64,000 nt of DNA from Raskinella chloraquaticus (SeqCode) (GCA_002365175.1 DEZK01000006.1:1-64000); one strand, 5' to 3'. Positions 45,704 through 55,744 are shown, numbered from the stretch's first letter. The notes: generated by a model not told the origin, from the letters alone. A program made the numbers and translations.

Positions 45704-47873
45704 GTCCAGACAAACTCGGATTGGTCATGAAATAACGATGGGCGTTGAAGGGCTCCTCGCCCTTGGGTGCCTCAATACGTTGAGACGAGCCATCCGGCAA
45801 CAGTTTCCAGCTATGCTGGTTGTCTTTGAAATTGGCGAGCATGATCTGGCCCATCACCTGCTCGTGGACGGTGGAATTGAGGATCGGCACCATGGTCTCG
45901 ACCCGCCGGTCGAGATTGCGCGGCATCCAGTCAGCCGACGTGATGTAAACCGACGCCTTGGGATGCGGCAGCCCGTGGCCTGAACCAAAACAGACGATCC
46001 GCGCATGTTCAAGAAACCGCCCGACGATCGATTTCACCCGGATATTGTCGGAAAACCCGGGAATTCCCGGCCTCAGGCAACAAATACCGCGAATGATCAG
46101 ATCGACTTTTACCCCTGCCTGACCGGCCTCGTAGAGCGCATCGATCACCACAGGATCAACCAGCGAGTTGAGTTTGACCCAGATCGCCGCCGGCCGGCCT
46201 GCTTTGGCGTGAGCGATTTCATCGCGGATATGAGCCAGAATGCGCTTCTTCAGCGTCGAGGGCGATACAGCCATTTTTTCAAGTTCAGCTGGCTCGGCGT
46301 AGCCTGTTATGAAATTGAATATGCGCGTGACATCATGGCCAATCGTCTGATCGGCCGTAAAATACGACAGGTCGGTGTAGATTCGCGCCGTCACCGGGTG
46401 ATAATTTCCAGTCCCGATATGGCAATAGGTGGCGAGATTTCCGCCCTCGCGGCGCACCACCAGTGACAATTTGCCGTGGGTTTTCAGATCGACGAAGCCG
46501 TAGACCACCTGCACACCCGCCTTTTCAAGGTCGCGTGCCCAGCGAATATTGGCCTCTTCATCAAAACGCGCTTTGAGCTCAACCAGCGCCGTCACCGATT
46601 TTCCGGCGTCCGCTGCTTCCGCCAAAGCCCGCACAATGGGGGAATCGCGCGATGTGCGGTAAAGCGTCTGCTTGATCGCCACGACATCCGGGTCCGCCGC
46701 CGCCTGCCGCAGGAACTGCACGACGACATCGAAACTCTCATACGGGTGGTGGACGATCATGTCCTTGAGGCGGATGGCAGCAAAACAATCGCCGCCCATA
46801 TCGCGAATGCGCTCGGGGAAACGTGGCGTGTAGGGAACAAATTTAAGCTCGGGCCGATCAACGCCAACGAGCTGCGCCAGATCGTTGAGCGCCAGCGCCC
46901 CTTCCACATCAAAGACGACTTCAGGCGCCACCTTGAGGGATTCCATGACGAACACCCGCAGGCTCTCCGGCATGGCAGCCTCGACCTCAAGGCGAATCAC
47001 GTTGCCGCGCTTGCGCTGCTTCAGCATGCTCTCGAACACCCGGACGAGATCTTCCGCCTCTTCCTCGATCTCGATATCGCTGTCGCGGATGATACGGAAC
47101 GCTCCCTGCCCTTTAATGGCATAGCCGGGAAAAAGCTTGTCGATCGACAGGCTGATCGTCTGCTCAAGCGAGAGGAAGCGCAATTCACTCGTGCCAGCCA
47201 CCGTCGGCAGATTGATGAAGCGGTCAATCTTGAGCGGCACACGCACCAGCGCGTTCATCGCCCGCCCGTCGGTGATGCGGCTGAGTTGCAGGGCGAGCGA
47301 AAAACCAAGATTGGGGATAAACGGAAAAGGGTGGGCCGGATCAACCGCCATTGGCGTCAGGACTGGAAAAATATGATTGATGAAATGCTGATCGACCCAC
47401 GCCTTGTCCTCGTCCGACAGGCCGGCGGCATCGACGATAACGATCCCCGCTTGCGCAAGTTCGACCCGCAATTCCGTCCAGCGCCGCTGCTGCGCCCGCG
47501 CCAGCTCGCCCGCTGCCTCGCCGATCTTCTGCAGCTGCTCTGACGGGGTCAGCCCGTCCTGGCTGCGCGTCGTGATGCCCTCGATGACCTGCTCCACGAG
47601 CCCTGAAACGCGCACCATGAAGAATTCGTCGAGATTATTGGCCGAGATCGACAGGAAGCGCAGCCGTTCCAGTACAGGATGGACCGGATTGGACGCCTCC
47701 TCGACGACCCGTTGATTGAAATGGAGCCACGAAATCTCGCGATTAACGAAACGATCAGGCGAGGCCATCAGCGCCGCAACATCAACCATAGGCGCAGGCG
47801 CCGGGGCGGCCTGAACAAGTGCCTGCTTCCTTGCCAATGACTTAACCTGTCCTTTTTCAATTTCATCAGACAT
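45645..47873 (-). CDS. ppk: Polyphosphate kinase 1
   Basis: 742 residues from ATG 47873; an in-frame upstream ATG at 47903 adds ten residues. It makes polyphosphate from ATP reversibly. Markers: NREISWLHFNQRVVEEA and SISANNLDEFFMVRVSG at the N-terminus, FPFIPNLGFSLAL, and two phospholipase-D-like domains with the autophosphorylated His in YCHIGTGNYHPVTARIYTDL and the second site near ICCLRPGIPGFSDNI. Part of a run of same-strand genes pgsA-perM-hdaA-ppk-ppx. Confidence 0.96.
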   Translation of the reverse strand: MSDEIEKGQVKSLARKQALVQAAPAPAPMVDVAALMASPDRFVNREISWLHFNQRVVEEASNPVHPVLERLRFLSISANNLDEFFMVRVSGLVEQVIEGITTRSQDGLTPSEQLQKIGEAAGELARAQQRRWTELRVELAQAGIVIVDAAGLSDEDKAWVDQHFINHIFPVLTPMAVDPAHPFPFIPNLGFSLALQLSRITDGRAMNALVRVPLKIDRFINLPTVAGTSELRFLSLEQTISLSIDKLFPGYAIKGQGAFRIIRDSDIEIEEEAEDLVRVFESMLKQRKRGNVIRLEVEAAMPESLRVFVMESLKVAPEVVFDVEGALALNDLAQLVGVDRPELKFVPYTPRFPERIRDMGGDCFAAIRLKDMIVHHPYESFDVVVQFLRQAAADPDVVAIKQTLYRTSRDSPIVRALAEAADAGKSVTALVELKARFDEEANIRWARDLEKAGVQVVYGFVDLKTHGKLSLVVRREGGNLATYCHIGTGNYHPVTARIYTDLSYFTADQTIGHDVTRIFNFITGYAEPAELEKMAVSPSTLKKRILAHIRDEIAHAKAGRPAAIWVKLNSLVDPVVIDALYEAGQAGVKVDLIIRGICCLRPGIPGFSDNIRVKSIVGRFLEHARIVCFGSGHGLPHPKASVYITSADWMPRNLDRRVETMVPILNSTVHEQVMGQIMLANFKDNQHSWKLLPDGSSQRIEAPKGEEPFNAHRYFMTNPSLSGRGKSLKLSSPRSLAQQRTG

Positions 47874-47946
47874 AGCGAGGCCTTTACGGATGCTCCGCTG
47901 CAAATCCGCAGCTTTTCCTCCCTAGGCCCTCAATGTGACAGTCGCA

Positions 47947-48636
47947 TCACCGCTCGTCCATATTGCGGTTCTCGACCGCAAGCGCACGCGAGGCGAGCAT
48001 CTTCGTCACCATACGCCGCTTCTCGACCAGCGCCAATTCGTCAATCCGTTTGGCAAGGCGACCCGCAGCGGCCGGCGTGCGCTCCATGCGGGTAACGAGG
48101 AAGCGCAGCGTAGCTGCCTCGATCTCCATCCGCAGGTCAGTAAAAAGCTTGAACAAAATCGCCTCGAGAAGCGCGTCATCGGGCTCGCCGAGGGCAACAC
48201 TTGGTGCACTGGTGAGCCGCGAGCGCAGATCAGCGAGTGTTACCTCCCAGGCATGCGCGCCCGCGCGCGCCGTCAGCAGCAGCCATTGGCGGCGCTCATT
48301 GATGCGGTTGAGGACATGAAAGAGCGCCTGCTCGTCGATCTGCGGGCGCGCCATCTCCATCACAAAGGCAGCACCCATGCCATATTGACCAAGTGCGAAG
48401 GGGTCGGGATGGTCGGCGTCAAGGATGACGGCGTTGGCCGTCCGCGCCCATATGGCTGCAAGATGCGTCTTGCCGCTGCCAGCTGGCCCACTCAGCAGAA
48501 GAATTCGTGCCGGCCAGCCATCCGGCCAGCTGTCGATCGTCTGCACGGCCAGACGGTTTGCCTCGCCGATGATAAAATCGCTGCGCTGCCATGACGGATC
48601 ATGCGTAAAGGGAAGCGTCAGCTGCGATGACGCCAT
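47947..48636 (-). CDS. hdaA: DnaA regulatory inactivator HdaA
   Basis: 229 residues from ATG 48636, which shares one base with the perM stop (TGATG). It starts with a sliding-clamp-binding motif QLTLPF at 5-10, then the DnaA-like AAA+ domain: LLLSGPAGSGKTHLAAIW (Walker A), VILDADHPD, LLLTARAGAHAWEV (sensor 1 region) and DLRSRLTSAPSVALGEPDD with the box VII-like Arg region. With the beta clamp it stimulates ATP hydrolysis by DnaA and prevents re-initiation. Its place between perM and ppk is typical for the order. Confidence 0.92.
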   Translation of the reverse strand: MASSQLTLPFTHDPSWQRSDFIIGEANRLAVQTIDSWPDGWPARILLLSGPAGSGKTHLAAIWARTANAVILDADHPDPFALGQYGMGAAFVMEMARPQIDEQALFHVLNRINERRQWLLLTARAGAHAWEVTLADLRSRLTSAPSVALGEPDDALLEAILFKLFTDLRMEIEAATLRFLVTRMERTPAAAGRLAKRIDELALVEKRRMVTKMLASRALAVENRNMDER

Positions 48637-49712
48637 CACGCCGCTGTCTCGGGCTCGAAAAGATCGCTCTGGCGGTAGCGCATGATGGCAAAGCGGATCA
48701 GCACGCCAATGGAGGCCGCGAGCGGAACGGCAAGCAGCAAGCCGACAAAGCCAAGCAGCGAGCCGAAGGCAAAAAGCGCAAACATGAGCCAGACCGGATG
48801 CAGTCCGACCGAGGCACCGACAATGCGCGGTTGAAGGACGTAGCCGTCAAAAAGGTGTCCTGACACGAAAATAAAACCCATCAGCGTCAACATCACCCAG
48901 TCCGGCCAGAACTGAACGACGCCGATCCCGAAAGCGGTCAGACATCCCACAAGCGTCCCAAAATAGGGAATGAACGATAAGGCGCCGGCTCCAAGCCCGA
49001 TGATCAACCCGAAATTGAGCCCGAGTGCAGTCAGGCTGATGCCGTAGAACAGACCGAGCGCCAGGCACACCCACGCCTGTCCGCGGATGAAGGACGCGAT
49101 CACTTTGTCCATGTCGCTGGCAAGCAGGCGTATGGTTGCAGCCGAGCGTCGCGGCAGGATGCTGTCAAGACTTGCCAGCATGTGCGGCCAGTCCACCAGG
49201 ATGTAGAAGGCGACGATAGGTGTCACGACGATCAGGCTGAGGATGGACACCAGCGCCTGGCCACCCGACCAGAGCGAGCCCAGAAACCGACCGATCCAGC
49301 CCGCCCCTTGCGACACGAGCTGGCTGATATCCTGCCCGCTGCCGCCCATCCTGCCGACGATGTAAGCCGCAATCGGATTGTCGTTCATCTCTTCCAGCCG
49401 ACGCATGGCAAAGCCGTGCAGCGCGCTGACATAGCCCGGCAGCGCACCGATAAAGGCAGCAAACTGGGTAGCGATCAACGGAATGACCACGATCAGCACA
49501 ACAATGAAAACAACAAGAAATATCGACAGGATGAACAAAGCGGCCAAGGTGCGCGATAATCCCAGCCGCGACAACCAGTTGGCGACAGGGTTGAGCATAT
49601 AGGCCAGCACCAGCGCGGCGACAAATGGCAGCAGCATGTCACGCAGCAGATAGACGGCGCCGACAAACAGCGCCGCCATTCCCAGCCAGAACCATAATCG
49701 CTGTTGCGACAT
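48636..49712 (-). CDS. AI-2E family transporter (PerM-like)
   Basis: 358 residues from ATG 49712; in-frame ATGs at 49739 and 49751 cannot be excluded. About eight membrane helices, starting FWLGMAALFVGAVYLLRDML and LPFVAALVLAYMLNPVANWL. A central periplasmic segment precedes FYILVDWP and the conserved last half LGLNFGLIIGLGAGALSFIP, GFIFVSGHLFDGYVLQPR. Family members include the E. coli TqsA exporter and sodium/proton antiporters; substrate unknown. Overlaps the hdaA start. Confidence 0.88.
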   Translation of the reverse strand: MSQQRLWFWLGMAALFVGAVYLLRDMLLPFVAALVLAYMLNPVANWLSRLGLSRTLAALFILSIFLVVFIVVLIVVIPLIATQFAAFIGALPGYVSALHGFAMRRLEEMNDNPIAAYIVGRMGGSGQDISQLVSQGAGWIGRFLGSLWSGGQALVSILSLIVVTPIVAFYILVDWPHMLASLDSILPRRSAATIRLLASDMDKVIASFIRGQAWVCLALGLFYGISLTALGLNFGLIIGLGAGALSFIPYFGTLVGCLTAFGIGVVQFWPDWVMLTLMGFIFVSGHLFDGYVLQPRIVGASVGLHPVWLMFALFAFGSLLGFVGLLLAVPLAASIGVLIRFAIMRYRQSDLFEPETAA

Positions 49713-49804
49713 GCCCTCTCTATCTCCCGACGAATTCATCATCGCACCCAATCCGGGTCACGCATTGACGCATGGGAACGAAAAATCATCCCCATGCGAT
49801 TGTG

Positions 49805-50374
49805 TTACCTCATCGCCTGGCCGCTCTCGGGCGGATCAATGCCGTTCCCCGACATATGCTGCATCCACTGCGCCAGATAGGCGGCAAGGGAGAGCGCGGT
49901 CAACAGCCCGCATCCGGCAAACATCCAAGGCAGAACCGGATTGATGTGATGTGAAAATCCATGGGCCAGAAGCACCAACCCCGCAACCACGATCTGCGCG
50001 GTGGTATTGACCTTCGAGATGAACAGCGGCGCAATCGTCATCGGTCGCTCAAGAAGCCAGGCGAGCACGACAGCCCCCAGGATCATTACATCACGAAAAA
50101 CGATCAGGATTGCCAACCATAACGGCACATCGCCGATGGCGGCAAGCGTTACATAAATGCTCATCAGCAGCAATTTGTCAGCAAGCGCATCGAGATAAGC
50201 GCCAAGCGGCGTGATCTGGTTGAGACGGCGCGCCAGATAGCCGTCGATAGCATCCGTGACGCCAGCTGCGGCGAAACACCAGAACGCTGTGTCGAACCGC
50301 TCGGCGGCGATCAACCACACGACGATCGGCACGGCCAGAAGCCGGCCAAGTGTCAGCGCGTTCGGTAGGTTCAC
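49805..50374 (-). CDS. CDP-alcohol phosphatidyltransferase (PgsA-like)
   Basis: 189 residues from GTG 50374, preceded by GGGAGACCCAGG. Integral membrane enzyme with the complete family signature D-G-x2-A-R-x8-G-x3-D-x3-D, seen as DAIDGYLARRLNQITPLGAYLDALADK-type sequence at about 41-67. Most likely phosphatidylglycerophosphate or cardiolipin-type synthesis from CDP-diacylglycerol; the exact acceptor is inference. Divergent from purM by 141 bases, in the run with perM, hdaA and ppk. Confidence 0.9.
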   Translation of the reverse strand: MNLPNALTLGRLLAVPIVVWLIAAERFDTAFWCFAAAGVTDAIDGYLARRLNQITPLGAYLDALADKLLLMSIYVTLAAIGDVPLWLAILIVFRDVMILGAVVLAWLLERPMTIAPLFISKVNTTAQIVVAGLVLLAHGFSHHINPVLPWMFAGCGLLTALSLAAYLAQWMQHMSGNGIDPPESGQAMR

Positions 50375-50515
50375 CCTGGGTCTCCCTTGTCTCCACTATG
50401 ACAAATTCCACGGGAAAATCGAGCAGCTTCCCTAACCGATCGCCTTCCTCCCCTTCCGCTGCGCCCAATGATACCCTAGAGGTGAGCGCCAATTGCAGCA
50501 CCAGCGGATCGTGGA

Positions 50516-51583
50516 ATGACCAAGGGAAAGAACGGCCTGACCTACGCAGCCTCCGGCGTGGATATCGACGCCGGCAATGCCATGGTCGAAGGCATCCGCG
50601 ATATTGTACGCTCGACCGCGCGACCAGGCGCTGACGCCGAAATTGGTGGCTTTGGTGGCCTCTTCGACCTCAAAGCGGCCGGGTTCATCGACCCCATTCT
50701 GGTGGCTGCCAATGATGGCGTCGGCACCAAAGTGAAAATCGCCATCGAGACCGGCAGCCACCATACGATCGGCATCGATCTGGTGGCGATGTGCGTCAAC
50801 GATATCATCGTCCAGGGTGCCGAGCCGCTGCTTTTTCTTGATTATTTTGCCACCGGACGCCTCGAACCTGATGTCGGCCGTGCCATCGTCAGCGGCATCG
50901 CCGAAGGTTGCCGGCGGGCAGGCTGCGCGCTCATCGGCGGTGAAACCGCCGAGATGCCGGGGCTTTACGCCAAAAGCGACTATGATCTGGCCGGTTTTGC
51001 GGTGGGGGCTGCAGAGCGCGGCCGTCTTTTACCCCGCCTTGATGACATGACACCCGGCGATGTGGTTCTGGGTCTGCCATCCTCGGGCGTGCATTCCAAC
51101 GGCTTTTCGCTGGTCCGCAGGATCATCAGCGATATTGGCCTGCCCTGGGACGCGCCCGCCCCTTTCGCGCCTGATCGGACGCTCGGCGACGCTCTCCTTG
51201 AGCCAACGCTCATCTATGTGAAACCGTTACTGGCCGTCCTCAGGCAAAGCGCCGGCCTGAAGGCCATGGCCCATATCACCGGTGGTGGCTTCATCGATAA
51301 CATCCCGCGCGTTCTGCCCGAGACGCTTTCTGTGAAGATCAACCTGTCGGCGATCCCGCACCAGCCGGTATTTGCCTGGCTGCAGGCCGAGGGCGGTATG
51401 AGTGAAACGGAAATGTTGCGCACGTTCAATTGCGGTATCGGCATGGTTCTGGTGGTCGCGCATGATGAGGCGGAAAAGATCACCCGCCTTCTGGCAGCTA
51501 ATGGCCAGCCCTGCGTGCACCTGGGGAGCATCGTCGCACGCAAAGGCAAAAGCGTCGAAACGACCGGGGTTCTGTTTGGATGA
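50516..51583 (+). CDS. purM: Phosphoribosylformylglycinamidine cyclo-ligase
   Basis: 355 residues. Makes 5-aminoimidazole ribonucleotide, step five of purine synthesis. Recognisable stretches: LTYAASGVDIDAGNAMVE, GGFGGLFDL, VAANDGVGTKVKIA, TIGIDLVAMCVNDI, GGETAEMPGLYA, LGLPSSGVHSNGFSLVR and HITGGGFIDNIPRVLP. Full length. The stop overlaps the purN start (ATGA). Confidence 0.97.
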   Translation: MTKGKNGLTYAASGVDIDAGNAMVEGIRDIVRSTARPGADAEIGGFGGLFDLKAAGFIDPILVAANDGVGTKVKIAIETGSHHTIGIDLVAMCVNDIIVQGAEPLLFLDYFATGRLEPDVGRAIVSGIAEGCRRAGCALIGGETAEMPGLYAKSDYDLAGFAVGAAERGRLLPRLDDMTPGDVVLGLPSSGVHSNGFSLVRRIISDIGLPWDAPAPFAPDRTLGDALLEPTLIYVKPLLAVLRQSAGLKAMAHITGGGFIDNIPRVLPETLSVKINLSAIPHQPVFAWLQAEGGMSETEMLRTFNCGIGMVLVVAHDEAEKITRLLAANGQPCVHLGSIVARKGKSVETTGVLFG

Positions 51584-52185
51584 TAGAGGAGGCCGGAAAG
51601 CGCCTGGCGATTCTGATCTCCGGGCGCGGCTCGAATATGGCCGCCCTCGTCAGAGCGGCACAAGCGCCCGACTTTCCGGGGCGCGTCGTGCTGGTCTTGT
51701 CAAATAACCCCGACGCCGAAGGGCTGGTGTTTGCTGCCGCCAACGGGATTGCAACGCACAGCATCGACCACCGCAACTATCGCGGCGACCGGGCAGCATT
51801 CGACATGGCTGTCGATGCCGCATTGAACGCAGCGCACATCGACCTTGTCTGTCTTGCCGGCTTCATGCGCATTCTGAGCGCCGGGTTTGTTGAAAAATGG
51901 CGCGGACGGATGATCAACATTCACCCGTCCCTCCTTCCTGCCTACCCCGGTCTCGACACCCATGCGCGAGCCCTTGCCGCCGGTGAGCGCCATCATGGCT
52001 GCACGGTGCATTTCGTTACCGAAGGGGTTGATGCCGGACCGATCATCGCCCAGACGCAAATCGACATTCTGCCAAGCGATACGCCGACATCACTTGCCGC
52101 TCGCGTCCTCAGCGAAGAGCACAAGCTCTATCCTGCAGCGCTGCGCCAGGTGCTTGAGGGCAAGGCGAAATTCACGCCGGCCTGA
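51580..52185 (+). CDS. purN: Phosphoribosylglycinamide formyltransferase
   Basis: 201 residues. Folate-dependent transfer of formyl to GAR, step three of purine synthesis. Motifs: ILISGRGSNMAALVRA, LVCLAGFMRILS, NIHPSLLPAYPGLDTHARA with catalytic Asn and His, and HFVTEGVDAGPIIAQ with the Asp. Translated by coupling with purM through a four-base overlap. Its last 14 bases overlap the convergent molybdoenzyme gene. Confidence 0.97.
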   Translation: MIEEAGKRLAILISGRGSNMAALVRAAQAPDFPGRVVLVLSNNPDAEGLVFAAANGIATHSIDHRNYRGDRAAFDMAVDAALNAAHIDLVCLAGFMRILSAGFVEKWRGRMINIHPSLLPAYPGLDTHARALAAGERHHGCTVHFVTEGVDAGPIIAQTQIDILPSDTPTSLAARVLSEEHKLYPAALRQVLEGKAKFTPA

Positions 52186-54292
52186 TCGCCACCTTGTTGT
52201 CGTGAAAGGCAGCCCCGCCGAACGGTGCGACAGCCCGCGCGTCGGTCAGCGTGTTGATACCCTTGCCATCAACATAGGCGGCGTTCGGCCAGATCGATTC
52301 AGCGATCACCACGCCCCGCCGCGTGCCGGGGTAGAACCTCGCATGCAGCCGAATCTCTCCGCGCGGGCTGGTCACGGCAACAAATTGCCCATCGGCAATG
52401 CCACACGCCTTGGCATCCTCGGGATGAACAAGGATTTCCGGTCGCCCGCCGGCTTTCTGCTGCGAGGTCTGCGTCTCGTTGAAGGTCGAATTGAGAAAGG
52501 CCCGCGATGGTGAGGTCGCCAATCGCAACGGGTAGATGTCGCATGCCTCTTCATTGACCGCCCAGTGATCGGGGAGCACCGGCATCGCCTCGACGTCAAC
52601 GCGCAGAGCGGCCTTGGCGACCGGGACGTGGCCCCAATCAACCCGGAAGTGGAACTTTCCATCGCGATGGCCAAAGCCGTTGAGGTAATGGGCTGTCTCG
52701 AAGGAGGATTGCGTGTCGATCCACCGCTTGTCCTCGAGTTCAGCGAGGCTTCCCCAGTCTGACGCTTTCAACGTCCAGTCGATGAGTTCGCGCGCGCTCA
52801 TATCGAAACCGGGATGTTGAGCCCCCAGCCGTTTGGCAAGAGCGCATATCACCTCGTGATTGCTGCGGCATTCACCCGGCGGTTCAACGAGCTTGCCGCC
52901 AAACAGAATGTGCTGCTGCCCGCCGGCCTGATAGAGATCATCATGCTCGACAAACATCGTCGCCGGCAGGACGATATCCGCGACCTGTGCCGTTTCCGTC
53001 ATGAATTGCTCGTGGACCGCAACGAACAGATCATCGCGGGCAAAACCGGCCTTGACCGTCGTCTGATCGGGCGCCACCGAAAGCGGATTGGTATTCTGGA
53101 TCAGCATGGCGGTGACCGGTGGTCCATTGCCAAGCGCCTCGCTCTCGCCAGTCAGAACAGCACCGATGCGCGACATATCGAGATTGCGCACCGAGCGATC
53201 AAGCCGGTCGAGCCCCTCGATCATCTGCTTGTTCCAGTGGAACGTGCCGCTATTGCTGTGGAACGCCCCGCCTCCCTCATATTGCCAGCTGCCAAGCACG
53301 GTAGCCAGTGAGAGTGCCGCGTGCATGTTGACCGCGCCGTTGCGTTGCCGGCTGAAGCCGTAACCGAGGCGGAAATAGGCGCGCGGGCGCTCCTTCAGCA
53401 AGGCGGCGAAGGCTTCGATCTCGTCAACGGACATGCCGGTAATCGCCGCCGCCCATTGCGGTGTCCGGCTGGCAAGGTGTGCTTCAAGGTCGGTCGGGCA
53501 ATCGCTGAAGCGCTCCAGATAGCCGCGGTCGGCAAAGCCGTCACGAAAGGCGATATGCATGAGCGCGCAGGCCAGCGCCCCGTCACTTCCCGGCTTCAGC
53601 AGCACCGCCAAATCGGCCTGCTTCATCGTGTCATTGTGATAGATGTCGACGACGACGATCCTGGCGCCGCGTTCCTTGCGCGCCCGGATCGCGTGGGTCA
53701 TGACATTGACCTGGGTCGCGGCAGCATTGGTGCCCCAGATGATGACGAGATCGGATTTTGCCATCTCGCGCGGGTCGCTGCCCGCGAGCCTGCCCGTGCC
53801 GGCAACAAATCCGGTCCACGCCAATGTCGTGCAGATTGTCGCATACTGGCGCGAATAGCGCTTCACATGGCGCAACCGCTCGATGCCATCGCGCATGACC
53901 AGCCCCATCGTGCCGGCATAGAAGTAAGGCCACACCGCCTCGCTGCTGTGGCGTTGCTCGGCCTTGACGAAGGCTTCCGCAATCTCATCAAGCGCCGCAT
54001 CCCACGATAAAGGCGCATACGTGCCGCCGCCTTTGGCGCCCACGCGCCTCAACGGCGTTGTGAGCCGGTCGGCATGGTAGAGCCTGTCGGCATAGCGGGC
54101 GACCTTGGCGCAGATGACGCCCGCCGTGTAGCTGTTATCGGCAGCCCCGCGCATACGACCAACACGTTTGCTATCGAAAATTTCAACTTCGAGCGCGCAT
54201 GTCGACGGGCAATCATGCGGGCACACAGAGGCCCTGGTCGCCATACCGGCGGGCAAATTCAAGCGTTGGGTGACGTTCATGGACCTGATCAT
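52172..54292 (-). CDS. Molybdopterin-dependent oxidoreductase (DMSO reductase superfamily)
   Basis: 706 residues from ATG 54292; ATGs at 54280 (after AGGT) and 54244 are also possible. An N-terminal [4Fe-4S] motif is present: CPHDCPSTC with the fourth Cys in GVICAK. Further landmarks: WDAALDEIAEAF, DLVIIWGTNAAATQVN, LGSWQYEGGGAFHSN, QNTNPLSVAPDQ, ADIVLPATMFVEHDDLYQAGGQQH, and the C-terminal cofactor-binding region NETQTSQQKAGGRPEILVHP. No Tat signal, so it is cytoplasmic. No electron-transfer subunit or maturation chaperone gene is adjacent. Substrate unknown. Its 3' end runs 14 bases into the purN 3' end on the opposite strand. Confidence 0.88.
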   Translation of the reverse strand: MIRSMNVTQRLNLPAGMATRASVCPHDCPSTCALEVEIFDSKRVGRMRGAADNSYTAGVICAKVARYADRLYHADRLTTPLRRVGAKGGGTYAPLSWDAALDEIAEAFVKAEQRHSSEAVWPYFYAGTMGLVMRDGIERLRHVKRYSRQYATICTTLAWTGFVAGTGRLAGSDPREMAKSDLVIIWGTNAAATQVNVMTHAIRARKERGARIVVVDIYHNDTMKQADLAVLLKPGSDGALACALMHIAFRDGFADRGYLERFSDCPTDLEAHLASRTPQWAAAITGMSVDEIEAFAALLKERPRAYFRLGYGFSRQRNGAVNMHAALSLATVLGSWQYEGGGAFHSNSGTFHWNKQMIEGLDRLDRSVRNLDMSRIGAVLTGESEALGNGPPVTAMLIQNTNPLSVAPDQTTVKAGFARDDLFVAVHEQFMTETAQVADIVLPATMFVEHDDLYQAGGQQHILFGGKLVEPPGECRSNHEVICALAKRLGAQHPGFDMSARELIDWTLKASDWGSLAELEDKRWIDTQSSFETAHYLNGFGHRDGKFHFRVDWGHVPVAKAALRVDVEAMPVLPDHWAVNEEACDIYPLRLATSPSRAFLNSTFNETQTSQQKAGGRPEILVHPEDAKACGIADGQFVAVTSPRGEIRLHARFYPGTRRGVVIAESIWPNAAYVDGKGINTLTDARAVAPFGGAAFHDNKVAIRPA

Positions 54293-54571
54293 TCACGGCT
54301 TCACGGCGCAGTGCAACGCCTGTTGCCGCTGGTCGGATGCAACACGCGATCTGCCGACATCACACATTCTCGCAGTCAAATGACGCGTGCAAGGTCGCGC
54401 CAGCCGGTTAAACGCGCTGCATCTCATCCAATTTGGTTAAATTTGAAGCAATTCGCCGCCCGTCACACCAGGTTTTCGGCAAATTTTGTGTTTTCAGTGT
54501 CGGCACGCTTGCATGACTGCTCTGCAAATGATTGAATTGCGCGTCGTCAAGATACCAATGAGGAAACAACC

Positions 54572-55669
54572 ATGAACCGACGCAAGTTTTTGGCCAGCGC
54601 TGCCGCCGGTACAGCAGTGGCGAGCACGCTCGCTGCTCCGGCACTCGCTCAGGCCCATCCCGAAATCAAGTGGCGCCTGGCATCCAGCTATCCAAAATCA
54701 CTCGATACCATTTATAATGGCGCCGAGCAGATCGCCAGGCGCGTTGCCGACCTGACCGAGAACAAGTTCCAGATCCAGTCCTTTGGCGCTGGTGAAATCG
54801 TGCCCGGCCTGCAGACCATGCAGGCGGTGCGAGACGGCACCATCGAAATGACCTGCACGTCGCCCTATTATTATATCGGCGTCGATCCGACCTTTGCGTT
54901 CGGCTCTGTGATGCCCTTCGGCCTCAACACCCGTATGCAATTGGCGTGGATGTGGCAGGGCGGTGGCAATGAACTGCTGAACGAATTCTACGCCAAGCAC
55001 AACATTTATGGCCTTCCCGCCGGTAATACGGGCTGCCAGATGGGCGGCTGGTTCCGCAAGGAAATCAAGACCGTCGAGGACGTCAAGGGCGTGAAGATCC
55101 GCATCGGTGGCTATGCCGGCCGCGTCTTCCAGAAACTGGGCGGCGTGCCGCAGCAGATCGCCGGCGGCGACATCTATCCAGCCCTCGAAAAGGGCACGAT
55201 CGATGCGGCCGAGTGGGTCGGCCCCTATGATGACGAGAAGCTCGGCTTCAACAAGGTGGCGCCCTACTATTATTACCCCGGCTGGTGGGAAGGCAATTCC
55301 ATGGTCGGCGCGCTGATGAACATCGAAAAGTGGAAAGCACTGCCGAAGCTTTATCAGGATGCGATCACCACGGCCTGCGCCGAGACCTGCAACTGGATGA
55401 TGGCGAAATACGACGTCCTCAATCCGGCAGCCTTGCGCCGTCTGGTGGCCAGCGGCACGCAGCTTCGCCCCTTCCCGCCTGCAGTCCTCGACGCCTTCTT
55501 CAAGGCGACCAACGAGGTCAACAGCGAAATCGCGGCAACCAACGAGCCGTTCAAGAAGCTGCTGGAGCATCACAATAACTTCCGCTCGGAAGGTTATCTG
55601 TGGTGGCAGGTGGCCGAGTACAGCATGGATACCTACAACATCCGTACCCGCGCCCAGCAAAAAGGCTGA
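54572..55669 (+). CDS. takP: TRAP transporter substrate-binding protein (TakP-like)
   Basis: 365 residues. Starts with a twin-arginine signal (MNRRKFLASAAAGTA, cleavage after ALA). The mature protein follows Rhodobacter sphaeroides TakP closely in length and in the blocks WRLASSYPKSLDTIYNGAEQ, GNTGCQMGGWFRKEI, GGDIYPALEKGTIDAAEWVG, PYDDEKLGF and YYYYPGWWEG. TakP binds 2-keto acids such as pyruvate with a sodium ion, so an organic acid is the likely ligand. The membrane genes lie on the opposite strand and converge on it. Confidence 0.92.
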   Translation: MNRRKFLASAAAGTAVASTLAAPALAQAHPEIKWRLASSYPKSLDTIYNGAEQIARRVADLTENKFQIQSFGAGEIVPGLQTMQAVRDGTIEMTCTSPYYYIGVDPTFAFGSVMPFGLNTRMQLAWMWQGGGNELLNEFYAKHNIYGLPAGNTGCQMGGWFRKEIKTVEDVKGVKIRIGGYAGRVFQKLGGVPQQIAGGDIYPALEKGTIDAAEWVGPYDDEKLGFNKVAPYYYYPGWWEGNSMVGALMNIEKWKALPKLYQDAITTACAETCNWMMAKYDVLNPAALRRLVASGTQLRPFPPAVLDAFFKATNEVNSEIAATNEPFKKLLEHHNNFRSEGYLWWQVAEYSMDTYNIRTRAQQKG

Positions 55670-55710
55670 CGCGGACTTTCAGGGGGATTTAAGCCCCATT
55701 CGATATCATC

Positions 55711-55744
55711 AACCCCGGAACGTGACGCGTTCCGGGGTTTTTGT
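55711..55744 (+). terminator. Rho-independent terminator of takP-like gene
   Basis: A 12-bp perfect stem, 55711-55722 with 55728-55739, and a TGACG loop, followed by TTTTTGTTTG. It starts 42 bases after the stop. Confidence 0.9.
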
